Source of the DNA: Alphaproteobacteria bacterium
Lineage (GTDB): Bacteria; Pseudomonadota; Alphaproteobacteria; Micropepsales; Micropepsaceae
DNA: 41,355 nt
Direction: 5' to 3'
Assembly (NCBI GenBank): GCA_016792565.1
Contig: JAEUMK010000065.1
Span: 1-41,355, forward strand
In this document: positions 30,054 to 37,721 of the stretch, piece after piece
How positions within the stretch are numbered: position 1 is the stretch's first letter
How the letters are laid out: each line of letters begins with the position of its first letter
Notes under the pieces: generated by a model
Database searches by the model: none
Seen by the model: the letters and a program-made list of their open reading frames with translations, nothing else
What the model was told of the DNA's origin: nothing
Program-made: the position numbers and the translations under genes

Positions 30054-32000
30054 ATGTCGGACGAAACCGCAACGCAGATCGTCGCCGCGTACGGCGCGTG
30101 GGCGTCGCCCGTCACTGTCGACGACGCGGTCGGTGCATCGCGGGCCGTCACCGACGTCGAGATCGACAACGGCGCGTTGTGGTTCGGCGAGGCGCGACCC
30201 GACAAGGGCGGTCAGACCCAGATCATCCGCCTGCGCCCGGACGGCGCCGTCGAGGAGGTCCTGCCGCCCGATCTCAGCGCCCGGTCGCGCGTCCACGAAT
30301 ATGGCGGCGGGGCGCTGCTGCCGGACAAGGGCCACGTCTATTTCGTCAACGATCGCGACCAGCGCATCTGGCAGGACCGGCCCGGCGGCAAGCCGCAGCC
30401 GCTGACCCCTGAAGGTCCGTGGCGCTATGCCGACATGGCCGCCGATCCGGCGGGCGGGCGGCTGGTGGCGGTGCGTGAGGATCATTCCGGCGGCGGCGAG
30501 GCGCGGAACGAGCTCGTGGCGATCGATCTCGCCGACGGCACGGTCACGCCGCTGTGGCAAGGCAGCGACTTCGTCGCCGCGCCGCGCTTCTCGCGCGATG
30601 GCGGCCGGCTGGCGTGGATCGCCTGGGACCACCCCAACATGCCGTGGGACGCGACGTCGCTGCATGTCGCCTCGTGCGGCGCGGGCGGCGGGCTGGAAAA
30701 CGTCTACACGATCGCCGCGGCGCGCGACGGCTACGCCGTGATGCAGCCGTGCTGGAGCGAGGACGGGACGCTCTACTTTCTCAGCGACGAGCCAGGCGAC
30801 TGGAGCCTCTTTCGCTGGCGCGGCGGGGCAGCGGAACTGGTCGCCCATCTCGATGGCGAGATCGGCGGTCCCGCCTGGAATTTCGGGTCCCGCGCCTTTG
30901 CGCTGATCGACGACCGCCTTGCCGTCGCAGCGCTGACGCGCAGCGGCGTCGATACGCTGGTGACGATCGACCTCGTCACCGGCACGGCGCGGCCGCTCGC
31001 CTCGCCGTTCACGGCGATCATGCCGCGGGTTCTCGCCGACGGCCGCTCGGCCATCGTGCTCGCCGCCTCGGCCGAGGAGGGCTTCGCGCTGCACCGGGTG
31101 CCGCTGGAGGGGGGCGGGCCGGCGCTCGTCCATCGCCCGGCAGGCGCCGGCATCCCGCCCGGCTTCGCCGCGCACCCGCATGCGCTCTCGTTCGCAACCA
31201 CCGACGACGCGACGGCGCACGCCTTCTACTATCCGCCGCTCAATCCCGGCTTCACCGCGCCGCCGGGCGCGCATCCGCCGCTGATCGTCACCGCCCATGG
31301 CGGCCCGACGGCCGGGGCCAAGCCCTCGCTCACGGCCTGGCGGACCTACTGGACGTCGCGCGGCTTCGCTATCCTCGACGTCAACTACCGCGGCTCGACG
31401 GGTTTCGGACGCGCCTATCGCAAGGCGCTGGACGGCCGCTGGGGCGAGGCCGACATCGCCGATGTCGTCGCCGGCGCGCGCTATTGCGCCGCGAACGGGC
31501 TGGCGGACCCGGGACGCATGGCGATCTATGGCGGCAGCGCGGGCGGCTATGTCGTGCTCGCGGCGCTTGCCTTCCACCCGGAGGTCTTCGCGGCCGGGGT
31601 CAACCTCTTCGGCATTTCCGATCTTGAGGCGCTGGCGCACGACACGCACAAGTTCGAGGCGCACTACACCGACACGCTGATCGGGCCGCTGCCGCAGGCC
31701 AAGGACGTCTATCGTGCGCGCTCGCCGCTCTATGCCGCCGACCGGATCCGCGCGCCGCTGCTGACCTTGCAGGGGCTGGACGACAAGGCGGTACCGCCCT
31801 CGCAGAGCCAGGCGATCTACGATGCCGTGAGGGCCAACGGCGTTGCCACCGCCTATATCCCCTTCGAGGGCGAGGGCCACGGCTTCCGCAAGGCCGAGAA
31901 CCAGCGGCGCACCCTGACCGCGACGCACTTCTTCCTGGCGCGGGTGTTCGGCCTTCAGCCGCCCGATGCGCTGGAACCGGTGGCGATCGACAATCTCTAG
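30054..32000 (+). CDS. S9-family prolyl oligopeptidase / acylaminoacyl peptidase
   Basis: A 648-residue serine peptidase. Residues 1-390 form a beta-propeller-like region (repeated WxxDG/FSRDGGRLAWIAWD segments). The alpha/beta hydrolase domain follows with HGGPTAG, NYRGSTGFGR, the elbow YGGSAGGY (Ser495), GLDDKAVP (Asp577) and GEGHGF (His609). The family trims short peptides or removes acyl-amino acids. No signal peptide: cytoplasmic. GGGGGA lies before the ATG at 30054. Convergent with the Pat-like gene, 58 bases between stops. Confidence 0.94.
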   Translation: MSDETATQIVAAYGAWASPVTVDDAVGASRAVTDVEIDNGALWFGEARPDKGGQTQIIRLRPDGAVEEVLPPDLSARSRVHEYGGGALLPDKGHVYFVNDRDQRIWQDRPGGKPQPLTPEGPWRYADMAADPAGGRLVAVREDHSGGGEARNELVAIDLADGTVTPLWQGSDFVAAPRFSRDGGRLAWIAWDHPNMPWDATSLHVASCGAGGGLENVYTIAAARDGYAVMQPCWSEDGTLYFLSDEPGDWSLFRWRGGAAELVAHLDGEIGGPAWNFGSRAFALIDDRLAVAALTRSGVDTLVTIDLVTGTARPLASPFTAIMPRVLADGRSAIVLAASAEEGFALHRVPLEGGGPALVHRPAGAGIPPGFAAHPHALSFATTDDATAHAFYYPPLNPGFTAPPGAHPPLIVTAHGGPTAGAKPSLTAWRTYWTSRGFAILDVNYRGSTGFGRAYRKALDGRWGEADIADVVAGARYCAANGLADPGRMAIYGGSAGGYVVLAALAFHPEVFAAGVNLFGISDLEALAHDTHKFEAHYTDTLIGPLPQAKDVYRARSPLYAADRIRAPLLTLQGLDDKAVPPSQSQAIYDAVRANGVATAYIPFEGEGHGFRKAENQRRTLTATHFFLARVFGLQPPDALEPVAIDNL

Positions 32001-32058
32001 CGCCTTCGCGGGGCATCGCTCGCTCGAGGAACCGCTCTCCGCCTTTTCGGGCGACGCC

Positions 32059-34491
32059 CTAGAGGGCGATCTCCACCCGCACCACGGTCGCATCGCCCGG
32101 CTCGCTGCGGGCGGTGAAGCCGAGATCCCGCGCGAGCCTCAGCATCCCGCTGTTCTCGGCGAGGACCAGGCCGAAAACGGTCTTGAGGTGCTGCGAACGG
32201 GCGTAGTCGAGGATGCGCTCCATCAGCAGCCGCCCCAGGCCGCGGCCCTGCATGTCGCTGCGCACCGTGATGGCGAACTCGCCGCTGTCGCCGCGCGTTT
32301 CGCGGTGCAGGCGCACCACGGCCAGCATGTGCTCGCCCTCCGCCGCGAAGAGCGCAAAGGCCATCTCGCGGTCGTAGTCGATCTGCGTCAGGCGCGCCGC
32401 CAACTCGTGGCTGAGCCCGCGCATGGGTTGAAAGAACCTCAGGCGCAAATCGTCGGCCGTCATGCGCTGGCCGAACTGGGTCAGCCCCGGCTCGTCTTCG
32501 GCGCGCAGCGGGCGCAAACGGTACTGGAGGCCGTCGCGCGCCGTCACTGTGGCGGCGAGTCTTGCGGGATAGGGCCGGATCGCGAACCGCGCGTCGGGAT
32601 CTGCGGCCGCCGGGGCGAGAGTGCCCGATATCGCCTCGATGGGGGCGAGCGGCCGGCCATCGGCGGTCACCAGACCGTCAATCGTCAGAGACTCGATCGA
32701 GGGCGCGCCGGCGACGAGGTCGCTGACACGCACCAGCAGCGCGGCGAGCGCATAGGTCGCGGCGTCATCGATGAGGCCCTCGGCCGCCGCGAGGCGGGCA
32801 TGGCGCGACGCGGCGATGAAGGCCTGGGCGGTGGCCGCATTGAGCGGCGGCAGCGCCGCGGTCATCTCGCCGGCGATGCGCGCGAACGGTCCGCCGGGGC
32901 CGAAGAAAATCGCCGGGCCGAAATCGGGGTCGTTCTCGACCCATATGCGCCAGGGCAACATCCCGGCCGTCGTCTCGTCGGCGCGGCCGATCCACAGCGC
33001 ACGGCGGATGGCGGCGGCGACGGCGACGTCGAACCCCGCCTCGCCGGCCGCCAGCACCCGGCGGGCGCGATGCTCGACCTCGGCAAGCAGCGGGGCTTCG
33101 AGCCCGGCGACGAATTCCGGCGTCGCGCTGCTGCGGACCGCCGCCCGGCGCATCGCCACAAGGGCGTTGAAGGCACGCACCGCCGCGGAGGGCGTGTCGA
33201 AGGAGGGAATGTGCAGGCGGCCGAGCGCGTCGCGCGCCTCGGCTTCGGCGACGCCGCCCGAGAACGAGGTCATCACGAAGGGACGGCGGCGCCCGGGCTT
33301 CAGCCGGGCGTCGTCGATGACGGCGGCGATCGCCTCTGCGACAGCCAGGGCCGGCGTTGTGCCGCTGGGGCCGAACACGGCGAGCACCGCATCGATGCCC
33401 TTGTCCTCGAACAATGCCTTCAGGGCATTGGCGAAGCGCTCGGGCGAGGCGTCGGGCAGGATGTCGACCGGATTGGTGCGCGGCCGGCCCGGCGGCATGA
33501 CGGCGGCGAGCTTGGCGATCGTGTCGGGATGAAGGCGGGCGATTTCGCCATCGCCGCCGTCGAGCGCGATGCGGGCGAGGGCGCCCAGGCTCTCGCCGTT
33601 CGAGAGGATCGCAAGGCGCGCGCCAAGCGTCGGAGGCGTGTCAGAGGGGAGGCGAACGGCCACCGCTTCCATCGCGGCGAAGAGATCTTCCAGTGTCCGG
33701 GCGCCCAGCGCGCCGGCGCGGCGCAAGGCCGCCGCGAAAACCGCCTCGCGGGCGGGGGGCATCGCCTCGTTGGAGGCGCGCAGCACGATCAGCGGCTTCA
33801 GCCGCGCCGCCTGCCGCGCCGCAGACAGGAAGCGCCGCGTCTCGGGCAGGCGCTCCATGAAGACGACGATCAGGCGGGTGCGGGCATCGGCGGCAAACCA
33901 GTCGATCGCATCGGCGAAATCGACGTCGATCATGTCGCCGGCCGCGGCGATGCCGGAGAAACCGAGATGCTGCTGCGTCGCCCATTCGGTGACGGCCCCC
34001 GCCGCCATCGTCGCCTGACCGACAAAGGCGATGCCGCCGGTCGGCGCGCGCAGCGACGACATGGTGGCCCTGATGGCGGAGGAGAGCACGCCGAGCGCGT
34101 TCGGACCGACGATGCGCATGCCGCTCTGGCGTCCGATGGCACGAAGCTGGCGGCGCACCGCGTTCGCCCGCTCGACGCCGCGTTTCACGTCGGTGATGAT
34201 GAGCGCGGCGCGCGCGCCCTTGGCGGCAAAGGCCTGCGCCGTTGCGACGACCGCTTCGGCCGGGGTGACGATGATCGCCAGGTCCGGCGCCTCGGGCAGG
34301 TTGCCGACTTCGCCATGGACCTCGAAGCCGGGAAGAGACGGGCGGCGAGGATTGACCGCATAGAGCCGCCCCTTGAATGTCTCGGCGACATTGCGCGTGA
34401 TCTGCGCGCCGATCGATCCGGCGCGGTCCGTCGCCCCGGCAATGGCGACAGAGGCCGGCGCGAAGACGGCATCGAGATTGCGCGTGCTCAT
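32059..34491 (-). CDS. Pat-like protein: acyl-CoA-synthetase-type CoA-binding domains fused to GNAT acetyltransferase
   Basis: An 810-residue fusion. Residues 1-130 form a CoA-binding Rossmann domain (FAPASVAIAGATDRAGSIG, then GPNALGVLS). A ligase-CoA-like domain follows to about 460. A shortened ATP-grasp-like piece carries DFGPAIFFGPGGPFARI. Residues about 660-810 are a GNAT domain with the acetyl-CoA motif QGRGLGRLL at 748-756. This architecture matches the Pat/YfiQ lysine acetyltransferase (about 880 residues) that shuts off acetyl-CoA synthetase. The phosphohistidine site SHTG of active synthetases is absent, so the synthetase part is probably regulatory. ATG 34491 is the natural family start; the frame is open further upstream. 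Confidence 0.88.
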   Translation of the reverse strand: MSTRNLDAVFAPASVAIAGATDRAGSIGAQITRNVAETFKGRLYAVNPRRPSLPGFEVHGEVGNLPEAPDLAIIVTPAEAVVATAQAFAAKGARAALIITDVKRGVERANAVRRQLRAIGRQSGMRIVGPNALGVLSSAIRATMSSLRAPTGGIAFVGQATMAAGAVTEWATQQHLGFSGIAAAGDMIDVDFADAIDWFAADARTRLIVVFMERLPETRRFLSAARQAARLKPLIVLRASNEAMPPAREAVFAAALRRAGALGARTLEDLFAAMEAVAVRLPSDTPPTLGARLAILSNGESLGALARIALDGGDGEIARLHPDTIAKLAAVMPPGRPRTNPVDILPDASPERFANALKALFEDKGIDAVLAVFGPSGTTPALAVAEAIAAVIDDARLKPGRRRPFVMTSFSGGVAEAEARDALGRLHIPSFDTPSAAVRAFNALVAMRRAAVRSSATPEFVAGLEAPLLAEVEHRARRVLAAGEAGFDVAVAAAIRRALWIGRADETTAGMLPWRIWVENDPDFGPAIFFGPGGPFARIAGEMTAALPPLNAATAQAFIAASRHARLAAAEGLIDDAATYALAALLVRVSDLVAGAPSIESLTIDGLVTADGRPLAPIEAISGTLAPAAADPDARFAIRPYPARLAATVTARDGLQYRLRPLRAEDEPGLTQFGQRMTADDLRLRFFQPMRGLSHELAARLTQIDYDREMAFALFAAEGEHMLAVVRLHRETRGDSGEFAITVRSDMQGRGLGRLLMERILDYARSQHLKTVFGLVLAENSGMLRLARDLGFTARSEPGDATVVRVEIAL

Positions 34492-34543
34492 GGGGCGATC
34501 TAACCACAGATCGGCCCCGCAGCGCATCAGCGGCAGCGGGCGC

Positions 34544-35125
34544 CTACTGCCCGAATCCCATGACGACAGATCCCCTGACCTCGATCTCGACATCGTCGGA
34601 GAGCACCAGTTCGTAGGCATCCATGCCGAATGCCGTGCGGTCGATTTCGGCTCTCGCTTCCATGTGCCCGAGGCCGGTACCGGCCAAGTCGGGCAGCCGA
34701 TAGCGGACGCGCAGCGTAACCGGCCGGGTGACGCCCCGCAGCGTCAGGTGTCCGGGGACGTTCAGCACGCCGGGCTCCTGAACGAGCGCGGTGAAGGAGG
34801 AGAAGTCCACCATCGGATACCGCGCGACGTCGAAGAAGTCGGGACCCTTCAGGTCCTCGGTCCATGACTGACGCTCGGTCGTCAGGCTGGTCGCATCGAT
34901 CATGACGACCGTGCGGGTCTCGCCGGGCGCCTCCTCGTCGATCGCCACCATCGCGATGAAACGTGTGAAGGCGCCCTCGACTTCGGAGAGGCCGAGCACG
35001 TCGCAGCTGAAGCTCAGTTCGGCATTGTTGCCGTCGATGATGAAGATGCGCGGCGCGGCGTGGGCCGCCTGCGCCAGCGCGCAGGCGGCGATCGTCAGGG
35101 AAAGCACCGCTGCCGCTCTTGCCAT
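34544..35125 (-). CDS. YceI-family periplasmic lipid-binding protein
   Basis: A 193-residue exported protein. The signal peptide ends at AHA-AP near residues 22-24. The lipocalin-like YceI domain shows IDGNNAELSFSCDVLGLSEV, EGAFTRF, then FDVARYPMVDFSS and LTLRGVTRPVTL and a C-terminal strand ending VVMGFGQ, all characteristic. YceI proteins bind isoprenoids or amides in the periplasm. It lies between the glycosyltransferase gene (48 bases upstream) and the Pat-like gene (52 bases downstream) on the same strand. Confidence 0.93.
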   Translation of the reverse strand: MARAAAVLSLTIAACALAQAAHAAPRIFIIDGNNAELSFSCDVLGLSEVEGAFTRFIAMVAIDEEAPGETRTVVMIDATSLTTERQSWTEDLKGPDFFDVARYPMVDFSSFTALVQEPGVLNVPGHLTLRGVTRPVTLRVRYRLPDLAGTGLGHMEARAEIDRTAFGMDAYELVLSDDVEIEVRGSVVMGFGQ

Positions 35126-35173
35126 CCCGGCACGCTAGTCCCTGGGGACCGCCGCCGCCAGCCGCCGGCGGAA

Positions 35174-36388
35174 CTATTCGGCCGCTTCCAGATTGCGCGC
35201 CGGCAGCGAAATCTCGGCCGCCCGGTAACCTGGGTCGGCTTCCCACGGCTCGAGATCGGGGATCGCCAGATGGCCGATGAACTGGCGCGCCGCCTCGTCC
35301 CAGGTGAAGCGCAGTGCGTGGGCGCGGCAGAGGTCGCGCGGAACGGCGAGGGCGCGCCGGCAGGCGGCGCCGAGATCGTCGTCCATCACGCCGGCCAGCG
35401 AACCGGCCAGCACGTCGAGCGGGCCCTGAACGGGATAGGCGGCGACCGGCAGGCCGCTTGCCAGCGCCTCGAGCATGACAAGGCCAAACGTGTCGGTGCG
35501 GCTGGGGAAGACGAAGACGTCCGCGCTGGCGTAGGCGCGGGCGAGATCGGCGCCGAACTTCACGCCGAGGAAGATGGCGTTCGGGAACTTCGCTTTCAAT
35601 TCGGCCGCCTGAGGACCGTCGCCGACGACCACTTTCGTGCCGGGCAGGTCGAGCCTGAGGAAGGCCTCGAGATTCTTCTCCACCGCCAGCCGCCCGACAT
35701 TGAGCCAGACCGGGCGGGGCAGGTCATAGGCAGGCGGCTGCCCGGCAAGGGGCTCGAACAGCGCCAGATCGACGCCGCGGCTCCACACCCGGGCGTTGGA
35801 GAAGCCATAACCCTCCAGGCAGGCCTTCATGGTGGCCGTCGGCGCCATCACGTTGATCGCCGGGCGGTGGAAGCGCCTCAGCCAGGCCCAGACCCAGGAT
35901 TTGGGCACCGGCAGGCGGGCGCTGACATAGTCGGGATAGCGGGTGTGGAAGGCCGTCGAGAAGCGCACACCGTGGCGCACGCAATAGCGCCGCGCGGCGT
36001 GGCCGAGCGGGCCTTCGGTCGCGATATGGATGGCGTCGGGCGCAAAGCTCTCGATAGTCCGGGCGACGGTGCGCCCGGCAAACAAGGCGAGGCGGATTTC
36101 CGGGTAGAATGGCATCGGCACGCTGCGGAACTGGTCCGGCGTGATCAGGCGGACCTCGTGGCCGTGAGCGCGCAGGGACGCAACGGTCGCCTCCAGCGTG
36201 CGGACCACGCCGTTGACCTGCGGCAGCCAGGCATCGCTGACGATCAGGATACGCTTGGGCGTGAGGGGCTGCGGAGCCATTGCGGCAGTTGCACTCTCCA
36301 ATGCGCGCGCCCGTCTGGCGCCTCGCCGCAAGACGATCCACAGCGGCGTCTGAAGCTGCAGTCTAGACCAGAATGCGCCGACCTGCAT
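35174..36388 (-). CDS. GT4-family glycosyltransferase, mannosyltransferase-like
   Basis: A GT-B fold glycosyltransferase of 404 residues from this start (368 from ATG 36280). The N-terminal domain begins ILIVSDAWLPQVNGVVRTL; the C-terminal domain has NVGRLAVEKNLEAFL, VVVGDGPQ and PSRTDTFGLVMLEALASGLPV, the GT4 donor site. It resembles GDP-mannose-dependent or lipid-directed alpha-glycosyltransferases. The start is open: ATG 36388 has GGAGG 5 bases ahead, but homology begins only near 36260, so 36280 may be the true N-terminus. It follows the LpxH-like gene by 19 bases, suggesting an operon for a glycolipid. Membrane-associated from the cytoplasm, by family. Confidence 0.88.
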   Translation of the reverse strand: MQVGAFWSRLQLQTPLWIVLRRGARRARALESATAAMAPQPLTPKRILIVSDAWLPQVNGVVRTLEATVASLRAHGHEVRLITPDQFRSVPMPFYPEIRLALFAGRTVARTIESFAPDAIHIATEGPLGHAARRYCVRHGVRFSTAFHTRYPDYVSARLPVPKSWVWAWLRRFHRPAINVMAPTATMKACLEGYGFSNARVWSRGVDLALFEPLAGQPPAYDLPRPVWLNVGRLAVEKNLEAFLRLDLPGTKVVVGDGPQAAELKAKFPNAIFLGVKFGADLARAYASADVFVFPSRTDTFGLVMLEALASGLPVAAYPVQGPLDVLAGSLAGVMDDDLGAACRRALAVPRDLCRAHALRFTWDEAARQFIGHLAIPDLEPWEADPGYRAAEISLPARNLEAAE

Positions 36389-36407
36389 CTGCGCCTCCAC
36401 GAAATTG

Positions 36408-37295
36408 TCACATGGTTGCCAGGGCCCGGGCGGGCCGCTCCCGGACCAGGGTCTCGCCCGTCGCCGAGAGGATCGTCAGGGTGCCGTCCGGGGTTTCGAC
36501 GAGCGCGGTGCAGCTCTCCACCCAGTCGCCGTCGTTGCAGTAGAGAATGCGGCCGATCCGGCGGATCGAGGCGTGGTGGATGTGGCCGCAGATCGCCCCG
36601 TCGAGGCCGCGCTGTTCGGCTTCGCGCGCCACCGCGTCCTCGAAACGGCCGATATATTCGACCGCATTCTTGACCGTGCGCTTCAGATAGGCGGCAAGCG
36701 ACCAGTGCGGCAGACCCAGCCAGCGACGCACGTCGCAGACCCGCTCGCTGACCCACAAGGCGATGTCGTAGGCCCAGTCACCCAGATGGGCGAGCCACTT
36801 GGCGTAGCGCACGACGCCGTCGAAATAGTCGCCGTGCATCACCAGGAAGTCGCGGCCATCGGCAGTGCGGTGCACGGCCTCGAAACGGATATCCACCCCG
36901 GCGAGGTTCAGTCCGGCATAGGGCCTGAGCGCCTCGTCATGATTGCCGGGAATAAGGATGACGCGCGTGCCGTCCTGCGCCTTGCGCAGGATCTCCTGGA
37001 TGACGGTGGTGTGGTCCGGCCGCCAGAACCAGGCTCGTTTCAGCCGCCAGCCATCGACGATGTCGCCGACCAGGTAGAGCGACTCGCAGGCATGGGAGCG
37101 CAGAAAGGCGGCGAGCGCCGCGGCCTTGCAGCCGCGCGTACCCAGATGAACGTCCGAGATAAAGATGGAACGGAGCCGCCGGACCGGTTCCGGGGCGCCC
37201 GACAAGTCAGGTTCCGGCGGCCGGAGCGCGAGGATGGTCCCGGTCCCCCCGCGTCGTGCCGGGGCCGAGAACTTGCGCAGCGCCGTTGCAATCAT
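36408..37295 (-). CDS. metallophosphoesterase, UDP-2,3-diacylglucosamine diphosphatase (LpxH)-like
   Basis: A 295-residue calcineurin-like phosphoesterase. Metal ligands are complete: SDVHLG (Asp48, His50), GDIVDGW (Asp78), PGNHDE (Asn118, His119), MHGDYFD (His154) and GHIHH (237-241). The pattern resembles LpxH-type enzymes that cleave UDP-diacylglucosamine in lipid A synthesis, and annotators usually call it so. Many alphaproteobacteria use LpxI for that step, so this paralogue may serve another lipid pathway, in keeping with the glycosyltransferase next to it. ATG 37295 has GAGGG 4 bases ahead and fits the family length. Confidence 0.88.
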   Translation of the reverse strand: MIATALRKFSAPARRGGTGTILALRPPEPDLSGAPEPVRRLRSIFISDVHLGTRGCKAAALAAFLRSHACESLYLVGDIVDGWRLKRAWFWRPDHTTVIQEILRKAQDGTRVILIPGNHDEALRPYAGLNLAGVDIRFEAVHRTADGRDFLVMHGDYFDGVVRYAKWLAHLGDWAYDIALWVSERVCDVRRWLGLPHWSLAAYLKRTVKNAVEYIGRFEDAVAREAEQRGLDGAICGHIHHASIRRIGRILYCNDGDWVESCTALVETPDGTLTILSATGETLVRERPARALATM

Positions 37296-37572
37296 GCGAC
37301 CCTCGCTGGAGCGATGGAGACGACCATCCCACCGGCGACGGGCGAGGCATTGTGGTCCGCCCCGGCTCAGCCACCACGGGGTGTATGCGCTCCCGGTGCG
37401 ACGGCGCAGCGACCGGCGCATGAATCTTCAGCGACGACGCAGCCCTACGTTTACGTAAGCGGCTGCGTCAATTTGACCGAAAGCTGAGCGCGCGTCGTTG
37501 CTGCGCCGCACATTTTTATTATCTATCTGAAATCATTGATAAAAAAATGTATTCATCAACTGATGAAGAGAC
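37296..37572. other. gene-free region with AT-rich island and several dyads
   Basis: This part of the 426-base gap between 37295 and 37722 has no supported coding gene. 37446-37457 holds TACGT-TT-ACGTA and 37467-37477 holds GTCAA-T-TTGAC, both inverted repeats. 37500-37572 is strikingly AT-rich for this genome, with ACATTTTTAT near 37510 and ATAAAAAAATGT near 37539 nearly complementary. It probably contains the control region of the small RNA that follows and the upstream part of the phosphoesterase promoter. Confidence 0.6.
37552..37567. promoter_or_regulatory. perfect dyad upstream of the small-RNA promoter, candidate operator
   Basis: TTCATCA (37552-37558), AC, TGATGAA (37561-37567): a perfect 7-bp inverted repeat with a 2-base spacer, ending 5 bases before the -35 box. 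Its position suits an activator or repressor of the small RNA. The binding protein is unknown. Confidence 0.5.
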
Positions 37573-37600
37573 TTGACTTGGAGAGCGATGATCCTTAAAT
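37573..37600 (+). promoter_or_regulatory. sigma-70-type promoter of the small RNA
   Basis: TTGACT (37573-37578, inside CTTGACTT), a 16-base spacer, and TTAAAT (37595-37600). The -35 agrees with the alphaproteobacterial CTTGAC form and lies just after an AT-rich stretch. Transcription should start near 37607, leading into a structured RNA with a strong terminator. Confidence 0.65.
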
Positions 37601-37606
37601 GTTGCA

Positions 37607-37696
37607 GTGCGAGAGGCGCTCCGGCGCGCTCGCATGCCCTTCCTGGGCGTTTCCTCCCTAAACTAGGGCCGCTCCTCGGAGCGGCCCCTTTTCTTT
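37607..37696 (+). ncRNA. small regulatory RNA resembling suhB/MmgR (alpha-r8) family
   Basis: About 90 bases between a good promoter and a perfect intrinsic terminator, with no open frame. Predicted fold: stem one TGCGAG/CTCGCA (37608-37634) with inner GCGC-TCCG-GCGC; stem two GCCC-TTCCT-GGGC (37636-37648); then GTTT-CCTCCCT-AAAC (37649-37663), a small hairpin or single strand displaying CCUCCC, which can pair with ribosome-binding sites; then the terminator. The TTTCCTCCCT segment before the terminator is what I remember from the alphaproteobacterial suhB/MmgR sRNAs. Family assignment is from memory; existence of a small RNA is well supported by sequence. It would act in trans on mRNAs, probably with Hfq. 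Confidence 0.7.
37666..37696 (+). terminator. intrinsic terminator of the small RNA
   Basis: GGGCCGCTCC (37666-37675) pairs perfectly with GGAGCGGCCC (37678-37687), followed by CTTTTCTTT. This is the strongest Rho-independent terminator in the window. It lies 26 bases before the stop of the convergent amidohydrolase gene and may insulate both. Confidence 0.88.
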
Positions 37697-37721
37697 CCAG
37701 GGTCTGCTTTCCCGGTGGCGG

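Noticed and set aside
32055-32068. CGCCCT-AG-AGGGCG palindrome over the Pat-like gene's stop codon as terminator
   Set aside because: The loop is only two bases and no U-run follows, so it is more likely a chance GC palindrome.
37314-37487. 57-residue plus-strand frame (METTIPPATGEALW...) in the gap before the small RNA
   Set aside because: It overlaps the phosphoesterase ribosome-site region, has no recognisable family and odd composition. A GGAG precedes the ATG, so it is not impossible, but not supportable.
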